The notes under the pieces were generated by a model, which was not told the DNA's origin, did not search any database, and worked only from the letters and a program-made list of their open reading frames with translations. A stretch of 6,301 bases of DNA from JAGPCH01 sp039810605 (lineage in GTDB: Bacteria; Bacteroidota; Ignavibacteria; Tepidaquicellales; Tepidaquicellaceae). The DNA lies in contig JBDHXH010000118.1 in assembly GCA_039810605.1 (NCBI GenBank), forward strand, positions 1 through 6,301, written 5' to 3'. This document shows positions 1 to 4,780 of this stretch, one piece after another. Positions within the stretch are counted from its first letter, which is position 1. Every line of letters begins with the position of its first letter. Both the position numbers and the translations under genes were made by a program.

Positions 1-61
1 AATCGGATAGAGCAACAGCCTTCTAAGCTGTAGGTTAGTGGTTCGATTCCACTCGGGCGTA
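1..61 (+). tRNA. tRNA-Arg (anticodon UCU), 5' end cut off by the window
   Basis: Reads arginine AGA codons. The window opens inside the D loop. Visible are the 3' half of the D stem (GAGC), an anticodon arm with stem ACAGC/GCTGT around loop CTTCTAA (anticodon TCT), a short variable loop, a T arm AGTGG/CCACT around TTCGATT, the 3' acceptor strand CGGGCGT and discriminator A at 61. CCA is not encoded. The missing 5' part should contain an acceptor strand close to ACGCCCG. The 3' ends of tRNA genes are common integration sites, which matters because an integrase relic follows. Confidence 0.95.
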
Positions 62-91
62 CGAAATAAAAGAAATTTCCTGCCTTTGAAT

Positions 92-115
92 AGCCCATTT
101 CGTATGGGCTTTTTA
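92..115 (+). terminator. Rho-independent terminator of the tRNA transcript
   Basis: A perfect 7-bp stem, AGCCCAT (92-98) and ATGGGCT (104-110), closes a 5-nt loop and runs into TTTTT. It lies 30 bp after the tRNA end, so it most likely ends the tRNA transcript. Confidence 0.88.
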
Positions 116-207
116 ATGATTACATTCCCCTAAATTTACAACTATGCTATATCATTAGCAGTTACTAACGAGTTATCAATTTAGTAATCACTAAAAAATA
201 AAACATT

Positions 208-339
208 ATGTCATTCCTATTCAAAAGAAAGGAAGGCGGTTACTGGGATTCTACAATGAGTACGGAAAGAGAATAAACAAAAAAAATTAGCAAACATAAA
301 AATTCCTCTTTGCTTTTGATTTTATTGCCCTTAGTTTAA
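208..339 (+). pseudogene. Relic of the N-terminus of a tyrosine-recombinase-like integrase
   Basis: An ATG at 208 opens MSFLFKRKEGGYW and would stop at 274-276. From 249 a second frame continues with FYNEYGKRINKK to a TAG at 288-290. Across the eight-A run (279-286) the first frame resumes with ISKHKNSSLLLILL to a TAA at 337. Pieced together, this resembles the first 40 or so residues of phage/ICE-type tyrosine recombinases, which often start with a short Lys/Arg-rich, Tyr/Trp-containing strand pair followed by a Gly-Lys-Arg turn and 'K-T-K' segment. No core-binding or catalytic domain follows, so only a stub with two frameshifts remains. The position straight after a tRNA gene supports an integrase origin. 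Recognition rests on pattern memory, not an alignment. Confidence 0.45.
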
Positions 340-355
340 GCATACTGAACTGAAC

Positions 356-367
356 TAAACTAGTTTA
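356..367. promoter_or_regulatory. 12-bp perfect palindrome, candidate operator upstream of the HTH gene
   Basis: TAAACTAGTTTA is self-complementary. Its half site TAAACTA recurs at 433-439 and, inverted, at 332-338, all upstream of the HTH gene starting near 472. A repressor that controls its own gene often binds sites like these. However, the sequence is AT-rich, so chance is not excluded. Confidence 0.3.
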
Positions 368-471
368 AATTAATTTACTTTAGAATGAGGTGATCTTGAA
401 AATAGAAATGCTAAGTCACATATTTCATAAATTAAACTAAGAAAGCCTTTACGGAAAGGATTAAGCAGTTA

Positions 472-819
472 ATGAAGCGATTCGGTTACACCGAGTATCG
501 CCTAAGCAAGAAGGCGGACATTAAGAACGCGACACTTGACAACACATTTAAAGGAGAGAACGCATGGATACAGGCGAAGTACCTTCTCAGGATTTCGAGA
601 GTATTTAATGTCAATATGGAGTATGTGATAACAAGACAGAAGACGAAGTTCGACGAAAACAAAAAAATCTCCGAGCTCAAGGATACGATACTTGACTTAA
701 CAAGTGAGTGCAATGAATTGAAGGAAAGAAACCTCAAGCTTGAGAAAGCGCTTAGGGTATTTGTAATTTCCGATTCAGCAACAGTCAAGGAAGTGCCTTC
801 GAAAGGTACAATAAACTAG
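472..819 (+). CDS. Small HTH (XRE/Cro-like) regulator with C-terminal coiled coil; 5' end doubtful
   Basis: Probable DNA-binding repressor of an accessory element. Residues about 6-54 read as an XRE/Cro-type helix-turn-helix. RLSKKADIKNATLDNTFKG covers helices 2 and 3, then YLLRISRVFNVNMEYVI matches the usual 'Ia.aLgv..dyL' closing helices. Residues about 61-98 are a charged, heptad-like segment (KKISELKDTILDLTSECNEL onward) that could form a dimerising coiled coil. The ATG at 472 removes helix 1, yet the frame stays open back to 436 and encodes TKKAFTERIKQL, a good helix 1. No ATG, GTG or TTG lies in that extension, only an ATT at 460. The gene may therefore have lost its start or be frameshifted near 438. 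Its GC content looks higher than that of its neighbours, which suggests foreign origin. No Shine-Dalgarno site precedes 472. A terminator follows at 878-931. Confidence 0.6.
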   Translation: MKRFGYTEYRLSKKADIKNATLDNTFKGENAWIQAKYLLRISRVFNVNMEYVITRQKTKFDENKKISELKDTILDLTSECNELKERNLKLEKALRVFVISDSATVKEVPSKGTIN

Positions 820-877
820 ATCGACCTCAATTCTGCGGCTGCAGCGATAATCGACTTGATAAGTTGTTATTGAATAC

Positions 878-931
878 AAGCCCTGTTAACTATCAAGAGA
901 ACTAAATTGGTAACAGCGGGGCTTTCGTTTT
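878..931 (+). terminator. Hairpin terminator after the HTH regulator
   Basis: AAGCCC (878-883) pairs with GGGCTT (919-924) and TGTTA (884-888) with TAACA (911-915), leaving a 3-nt bulge (916-918) and a 22-nt loop. TTTCGTTTT follows on the + strand. The other side has no T tract, so it should act only on + transcripts, that is, on the HTH gene. The long loop makes it weaker than a textbook terminator. Confidence 0.5.
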
Positions 932-1016
932 ACTCAAACTACGCACTCCTACGAGGATCCACCGAACAAAGAAAGGTGCTTTTGGTCTTTCAAAGCAAGA
1001 ATGAATGTATGATCTT

Positions 1017-1742
1017 CTACTTCAATTGATGAAGTGTCAGTTTATATTTGTCCCGGCTCATTTCTGATTGATAAAGCATTACATCTCTATCCTTCACCAA
1101 AGTTGTCATTAAATCTTTATCTTCATCTGAAATTTTACAGCCGAAAATTATTCCACATAATAGAGAGGGATCAAATCTGAACAATCTGTCCTTAGTCTGT
1201 CCTTTTTTGTAAGTATGAAGTAGTCGCCATTCTTTCTCATATTTCCAGAATTCACTTTTTCTTAAAATAAAATCTTTAGGCTCATACTCTTCAATTATGT
1301 TTACAGTGATTAAAGATTCATGCGGAATATATTTTACACATTCGGCTTTATCGAAAACACTTTCCTTTTTGAATACTAAGCAGATACCCTTATGCCTGTC
1401 TGCATAGTGAGAAAACATTTGGATGTTATCATTTTCTTCTGTTAAACAATATATTCCAAGTGAGTCTAGTGCAACAAGTTTCGACTCCTCAACTATCTTC
1501 TCTATTTGCTTTTCATCAAGATTATTGTAAGTATGAAGTAACTTATTCGGCGAGTGTAATTCATTTTTCCTGAACATTTCAATTAGCTTACCCTGATCTC
1601 CTTCGCAAATAGCATTGAACTGACTATCAAAAGGATCATTGAAATCTAATGGAGATGACAGATAGATATAGCTGTTTAGGATTGTGTTGATTGAAAACTT
1701 ATTTACAGATTGATATTTGTAAAGATATTGTATTGAGGACAT
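1017..1742 (-). CDS. DUF2971-family protein, function unknown
   Basis: A 241-residue soluble protein with the family's usual landmarks in order: LYKY (7-10), SSPLDFNDPFD (29-39), GIYCLTE (96-102), MFSHYADRHKGICLVF (109-124), WKYEKEWRL (166-174) and CGIIFGCKIS (196-205). Length is normal and no signal peptide or membrane span is visible. No biochemical role is established to my knowledge; the family turns up often in accessory and mobile regions. The invariant Tyr, His and Glu-x-Glu-Trp-Arg residues look like an active site. An ADP-ribosyltransferase-like fold is only a guess. The ATG at 1742 is preceded by an AT-rich leader without a Shine-Dalgarno site, as elsewhere here. It lies on the same strand as the hip operon but 379 bp beyond hipT, so it is probably transcribed separately. 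Confidence 0.85.
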   Translation of the reverse strand: MSSIQYLYKYQSVNKFSINTILNSYIYLSSPLDFNDPFDSQFNAICEGDQGKLIEMFRKNELHSPNKLLHTYNNLDEKQIEKIVEESKLVALDSLGIYCLTEENDNIQMFSHYADRHKGICLVFKKESVFDKAECVKYIPHESLITVNIIEEYEPKDFILRKSEFWKYEKEWRLLHTYKKGQTKDRLFRFDPSLLCGIIFGCKISDEDKDLMTTLVKDRDVMLYQSEMSRDKYKLTLHQLK

Positions 1743-1804
1743 TGACTAATAATTTTTACGCTAATGAATTCATTTACATTCTCAGTATTTGGAATTGAAA
1801 ACAC

Positions 1805-1848
1805 GAGCCCTTTACTTGCAAACAGAGTAACGGTCTCCTTTTTGTTTT
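1805..1848 (+). terminator. Terminator-like hairpin without an obvious + strand gene
   Basis: GAGCCCTTTACT (1805-1816) pairs with AGTAACGGTCTC (1826-1837) at 10 of 12 positions across a 9-nt loop, then CTTTTTGTTTT follows. Structurally it is a + strand terminator, but the nearest + gene ends at 819. It could block antisense reading into the hip operon or be left from a lost gene. Confidence 0.35.
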
Positions 1849-1947
1849 ACAATTTACCGATTTCCATTTACTTAATAAATTTTTATTCCAATCTTGCATC
1901 CGTAAACTAATTTGCACTACAGTGCAGTTGCAAAAGTCATTCAATGT

Positions 1948-2118
1948 CTAAGTTTTGAGAACGAAACTAACAGACAGAAATTGATTTTCACTATGTTCTT
2001 TGTAATTTAATTTTACAAGTTCTGCAGTACTAATCATTTTACTAATCACAGGGCTTAAGGGGTTACTCAAAACACAGGGATTCAAAAACACTTGTTCCAA
2101 ATCCTTAGTAAAAATCAT
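1948..2118 (-). CDS. Possible 56-residue ORF directly downstream of hipT
   Basis: ATG at 2118-2116 lies 3 bp after the hipT stop and in the same frame, and it runs 56 codons to TAG at 1950-1948. The product begins MIFTKDLEQVFLNP and ends FLSVSFVLKT. I recognise no motif, signal peptide or membrane span. Tight spacing after hipT would make it a fourth gene of the operon. Against this, the region is AT-rich, the ORF is short and it has no ribosome binding site. Alternatively it is a decayed 3' extension of hipT, but hipT already has a normal family length, which argues against that. Confidence 0.25.
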   Translation of the reverse strand: MIFTKDLEQVFLNPCVLSNPLSPVISKMISTAELVKLNYKEHSENQFLSVSFVLKT

Positions 2119-2121
2119 TAC

Positions 2122-3084
2122 CTAACTTTTGCGTAAGTTACTTGATATTCCCACCCTCTCAAACCTCTCCTCAATTATCTCCCTCATCCTCTTCTTATAC
2201 TTCTCACTCAAAAAACTCGTCCGAATAAATTCCATCCACTTTGTTTTTGACTTCTCCATTTTCTTGAAAATATTTTCCCGTTGTTTTGGCTCTAGTTTTA
2301 GTGAATTAAAAGAAGCAATAAAATCATTCCTGTTAATCCTTTTCTTTTTTCCGTTCAGAGTTAATGCCAGGTCCTCGTCATCCTTTATATTAACAAGCGC
2401 CGTTGCAACCATATCGTATGCCGGTGACAATACATACCCTATCCCTGGATCATTTATCAACGAAAAATTTTTCAAATGCATATCCGCATTGCCGGTAAGA
2501 AAAGAAAATAACACCTGCTCAAAGAAGTTCACTGCATCCAGACCGGGATTAGAGGAATATTTCATTATCACTTTTGCAATCTGCTCATAAGAACCGTTGT
2601 ATTTTTCTTCTGTCAATCTTTCTGTAAGTTGGCACATATCTTCCATGTGAATTTTGTCTTTCTTAATACGATCAATTCTCTTCGTGATATATGCAAGATT
2701 TCCTGACTTAAGCCTTATCAAACTGTGAGGCACAACTCTAATTTTTGCAATGCTTGCAAGATGCATAGTCAGATCCTCAACTTCAGGTAATTGTGGATAG
2801 TGTATAGTTGGAGGTTTCAGTATATACCCTCCCCAAAGTCCTACTATTGTAAATCGTTTTGGACCTTGCTTGTTTTCACCTTCAAGATGTAGAGATAGTT
2901 TTGGTTGTACGCCGGTAACAGTTACATGACTCTGTATAACCTTTGTTGCCAACTCTCCCATTTGTTCCTCCGTGTAAGGTAGCTCCGGTGGTTCCGGCTG
3001 CCCGAACATTTTCTTACTGCAAGCACGATGAAAATCTATTTCATTTTCTTCTAATGGTTTATAACAATACAAACACCGCTTCAT
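2122..3084 (-). CDS. hipT: HipT-like Ser/Thr kinase toxin (HipA C-terminal domain family)
   Basis: Kinase toxin of a three-part HipBST-type module. HipA phosphorylates GltX and E. coli HipT phosphorylates TrpS; the target here is unknown. The 320-residue length fits a HipA that lacks its N-terminal subdomain. Visible motifs are a Cys/His knuckle (C4, C7, H19, C22), the Gly-rich phosphate loop TVTGVQPKLSL (55-65), nucleotide-binding Lys in YILKPP (K90), an acidic site in PEVED (100-104), the catalytic loop GNADMHLKNF (198-207, D201, N206) and the metal-binding Asp in SPAYDMV (D224). All kinase residues are present, so it should be active. E. coli HipT carries two phosphorylated serines in an SxS motif of the same loop; here T55 and T57 take those places. 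The start overlaps the hipS stop by 4 nt (ATGA), so translation is probably coupled. Confidence 0.9.
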   Translation of the reverse strand: MKRCLYCYKPLEENEIDFHRACSKKMFGQPEPPELPYTEEQMGELATKVIQSHVTVTGVQPKLSLHLEGENKQGPKRFTIVGLWGGYILKPPTIHYPQLPEVEDLTMHLASIAKIRVVPHSLIRLKSGNLAYITKRIDRIKKDKIHMEDMCQLTERLTEEKYNGSYEQIAKVIMKYSSNPGLDAVNFFEQVLFSFLTGNADMHLKNFSLINDPGIGYVLSPAYDMVATALVNIKDDEDLALTLNGKKKRINRNDFIASFNSLKLEPKQRENIFKKMEKSKTKWMEFIRTSFLSEKYKKRMREIIEERFERVGISSNLRKS

Positions 3085-3419
3085 AATTCATTTTCCCTTT
3101 CTTCAATTTCAGGATAAACACTTACCGCCCCTATGCAGTCTTTGCAGCATGCCATTAACAATCCCATTCTGTCACGCGGATTCAGCTTCCAGTTCTTCTC
3201 GGCAATGTCCAGAAGCCATCCCTCCGGTATCAATCCGTCAAAGAATGGAAAGAGCACATTGTTATCATAACTTTCTTCTCTAAGTGGCAGTGTTAAACTG
3301 ATCGCAGTTCTATTTTCTGATTGAAGATAGACTTTGTCATAAACAAAATGATAACCGTTTTCATCCTGTGTGATCCAGCCTGCAGTAACACCCTGCATTT
3401 TGATTTCAGCTTTTCTCAT
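3081..3419 (-). CDS. hipS: HipS-like antitoxin (free-standing HipA N-terminal subdomain)
   Basis: A 112-residue protein that matches the N-terminal subdomain of HipA as a separate gene: a β-rich start (GYHFVYDKVYL, then SLTLPLREESYDNN), LFPFFDGLIPEGW (56-68) and a C-terminal DRMGLLMACCKDCIGAVSVYP segment. In the E. coli HipBST system, HipS rather than HipB neutralises the kinase by placing a conserved Trp into its active site. W68 of the PEGW motif is the likely counterpart. The gene sits between hipB and hipT with 4-nt ATGA overlaps on both sides, the same order as in E. coli O127:H6. It has no kinase residues, so it is not a fragment of a broken hipA: both junctions are clean start/stop overlaps. 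Antitoxin function is inferred from family and order. Confidence 0.88.
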   Translation of the reverse strand: MRKAEIKMQGVTAGWITQDENGYHFVYDKVYLQSENRTAISLTLPLREESYDNNVLFPFFDGLIPEGWLLDIAEKNWKLNPRDRMGLLMACCKDCIGAVSVYPEIEERENEL

Positions 3420-3643
3420 TCATTTTTTGATTTAGTATTATTCTGGAACCGTGCAAGAGGAACTGCTCCAACTCTATACCCAAACAACTTCAAAACTTGA
3501 TTGACCTTATCCAATCTCAAACTTTCTTTGCCTTGCTCCAGCTCTCTGACAAATCTTAGCCCGACTCCCGCCTTTTCTGCAAGCTCCGGCTGTGTAAGCT
3601 TTGATAGCTTTCTCTTTTCTTTTACCAATTCACTTAGTTGCAT
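3416..3643 (-). CDS. hipB: HipB-like XRE-family DNA-binding protein
   Basis: A 75-residue helix-turn-helix protein. Helix 1 is LSELVKEKRKLS, the HTH is LTQPELAEKAGVGLRFVRELEQGK, and a helix KVNQVLKLFGYRVG closes the domain, with a basic, polar tail. It should bind the four inverted repeats upstream and repress its own operon; in HipBST systems it also joins the HipS-HipT complex. I chose ATG 3643-3641. An in-frame ATG at 3676 would add 11 residues, but that stretch is simply operator 1 read as protein and does not resemble the family. With the chosen start, operator 1 ends 5 nt before the ATG, so a bound HipB would cover the start region. The stop overlaps the hipS start (ATGA). Confidence 0.9.
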   Translation of the reverse strand: MQLSELVKEKRKLSKLTQPELAEKAGVGLRFVRELEQGKESLRLDKVNQVLKLFGYRVGAVPLARFQNNTKSKNE

Positions 3644-3648
3644 ATTCC

Positions 3649-3666
3649 AATACCCTTTAGGGTATA
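3649..3666. promoter_or_regulatory. hip operator O1 (18-bp inverted repeat)
   Basis: AATACCCTTTAGGGTATA: 7-bp arms ATACCCT/AGGGTAT around TT. It lies 5 nt before the hipB ATG, where a bound protein would block initiation. The outermost pair is mismatched. The + strand also reads TATAAT at 3663-3668. Confidence 0.75.
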
Positions 3667-3690
3667 ATATAAGCAATCATTACATAAATT

Positions 3691-3708
3691 TATACCCATT
3701 TGGGTATA
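3691..3708. promoter_or_regulatory. hip operator O2 (best copy; core of a 34-bp palindrome)
   Basis: TATACCCATTTGGGTATA: perfect 8-bp arms around TT. Perfect pairing continues outward to 3683-3716, giving two 16-bp arms. This is the most symmetric of the four sites. Its centre is 42 bp from that of O1. Confidence 0.8.
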
Positions 3709-3730
3709 AATTTATGAGTTAAATATAAAT

Positions 3731-3748
3731 TATACCTTTTGGGGTATA
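3731..3748. promoter_or_regulatory. hip operator O3 (imperfect copy), overlapping a possible -10 box
   Basis: TATACCTTTTGGGGTATA: the six outer base pairs match the O2 pattern and the two inner pairs do not. Its centre is 40 bp from that of O2. On the minus strand TATAAT (3729-3734) overlaps its edge, so a bound protein would mask a candidate -10 element. Confidence 0.65.
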
Positions 3749-3770
3749 AAATTACGTTATTAGCTAAAAT

Positions 3771-3788
3771 TATACCCTATAGGGTTTA
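3771..3788. promoter_or_regulatory. hip operator O4, overlapping a possible -10 box
   Basis: TATACCCTATAGGGTTTA: seven of eight arm positions pair, around AT. Its centre is 40 bp from that of O3. TATAAT on the minus strand (3769-3774) overlaps it. No convincing -35 box lies at the right distance for either -10 candidate, so the hip promoter cannot be placed. Confidence 0.7.
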
Positions 3789-3909
3789 CGATCTGCGCAT
3801 GTTTAGCTTCAAATAAATCTGCAAGTTTATAAAACTTAAACAACCTTCTCTGCATTTAAAGTACTATTCAAAAATAGTATGTTAATTATATCTTCAAAAA
3901 TTGAGGGAG

Positions 3910-4458
3910 ATGCCAAAAGTAAATAAGTTTAACAGAACTCAAAAAGATCCTAAAACTTTTTTTTCTAAACATCCTATTCTTGAGAAACTGATTGTTGTTG
4001 TAGTTTCAGTCATACTAAGTTTTTTTCTAAACACTTTTTATACAGACTACAAAGAATCAAAGAAATTTATTCTCCAATATTCAATGATAGAATTCATAGA
4101 TTCGGTTAGGTCAAGTGATCCGCTAAATTATTTGATTCTCAAAAATACTGGCACTGCTTTGCTTACAAACATCAAAATAAATACAACATCTTCAAATTCT
4201 TGCATTGGCATGTTTAACGGGTCAAGCAGTCAAGTCACTTGTTACAACTGCGAAATTCACATCAGTGAATTGAATCCTAATGACCAAGCAATTGTCATAT
4301 TTTTCTGTGACTCAGAATTATTAATTTCGGCGAGTTCAGATTTTGAGTTACTTGATTACAACATCAATAAAATGAAGCATCAAATTATGAATTATGAAAG
4401 CAAGAATCTTGATAGTATGAATTTTAGAGTGAAGCACTTGATGAAAAGTACAATGTAA
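3910..4458 (+). CDS. Unrecognised single-span membrane protein
   Basis: I do not recognise this 182-residue protein. The N-terminus is basic (KVNKFNRTQKDPK, then KHPILEK), followed by one hydrophobic span at about 27-44 (LIVVVVSVILSFFLNTFY). By the positive-inside rule the remainder would face the periplasm. That part has a β-like stretch, YLILKNTGTALLTNIKI (74-90), similar to the 'NtG...l.nv.i' pattern of small immunoglobulin-like domains. Four Cys follow (98, 111, 114, 133) that could pair outside the cytoplasm, and the C-terminus is a charged helix. I start at ATG 3910. A TTG at 3901 is possible and would add three residues; the GAGGGAG just before the ATG is too close to serve it. The gene is divergent from hipB, and the shared 266-bp upstream region holds the hip operators. 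Confidence 0.65.
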   Translation: MPKVNKFNRTQKDPKTFFSKHPILEKLIVVVVSVILSFFLNTFYTDYKESKKFILQYSMIEFIDSVRSSDPLNYLILKNTGTALLTNIKINTTSSNSCIGMFNGSSSQVTCYNCEIHISELNPNDQAIVIFFCDSELLISASSDFELLDYNINKMKHQIMNYESKNLDSMNFRVKHLMKSTM

Positions 4459-4554
4459 CTGTGGTTTTTGCAAAATTGATTAAATCTCTTGTTTCATACG
4501 ATTGCAAATACGAGTGGGTTATCAATTTCACTTACAACTTTGCTCACAACTTAG

Positions 4555-4719
4555 CTCAAGAGTCTTAGACTAAAAGACAAAACCGCTTATTGCGCCACAA
4601 GAAAGACTATAATGAATGAGTACAATATTTCACAACGAACTCTATACAGAGATATGTGAGATAGGAAAATACCGGGCCTGCGCAAAACGCGCAACGATGA
4701 AATTACTCGAATTATTTAG
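4555..4719 (+). pseudogene. Relic of a helix-turn-helix protein with in-frame stops
   Basis: From 4555 the frame reads LKSLRLKDKTAYCATRKTIM and then NEYNISQRTLYRDM, stopped by TGA at 4657. After the stop it continues DRKIPGLRKTRNDEITRII to TAG at 4717. 'ISxRTLYRD' is a common recognition-helix pattern of WYL/DeoR-type regulators and some transposase N-terminal HTHs, and the text after the stop still looks coding. The likely explanation is an eroded gene fragment of a mobile or regulatory protein. The evidence is one short motif and reading-frame texture, so it could be chance. Confidence 0.3.
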
Positions 4720-4745
4720 ACGCAAGAATCAGATCACTCAAATCA

Positions 4746-4780
4746 GTTACCTGATCCTGGGGTGACGGTACATTTTTTTT
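4746..4780 (+). terminator. Weak terminator-like hairpin with eight-T tract
   Basis: GTTACC (4746-4751) pairs with GGTGAC (4761-4766), with one G-T pair, across 9 nt. A run of eight T (4773-4780) begins 6 nt later. The gap between stem and T run weakens the call. It would stop + strand reading from the accessory region into the rhomboid gene. Confidence 0.25.

Larger units (their letters stand above)
1743..2121. other. 379-bp gap between hipT and the DUF2971 gene
   Basis: It holds a possible 56-codon ORF right after hipT (listed separately) and a + strand terminator-like hairpin (1805-1848). It also holds a compact set of inverted repeats (1911-1934) and a 12-bp tandem repeat ACTAATCATTTT/ACTAATCA (2029-2048). 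No T-rich terminator is visible on the minus strand after hipT, and no clear promoter for the DUF2971 gene. Confidence 0.6.

Noticed and set aside
878..931. Hairpin as an integron attC site
   Set aside because: The required RYYYAAC and GTTRRRY core sequences are absent at the stem ends.
967..994. GAAAG/CTTTC hairpin as a terminator for the DUF2971 gene
   Set aside because: The five-base stem is AT-rich and has no T tract on the minus strand.
2129..2590. A 153-codon + strand open frame
   Set aside because: Antisense to hipT across its catalytic loop; its Phe/Ser/Leu-rich product is what reversed Lys/Glu-rich coding gives.
3644..3676. An upstream ATG that would lengthen HipB by 11 residues
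   Set aside because: The extra residues are operator O1 read as protein; the shorter start gives a normal XRE domain and leaves the operator outside the gene.
3649..3788. Regularly spaced repeats as a CRISPR array
   Set aside because: The units are 18-bp palindromes with 22-24-bp AT-rich gaps and no cas genes; they fit operators far better.
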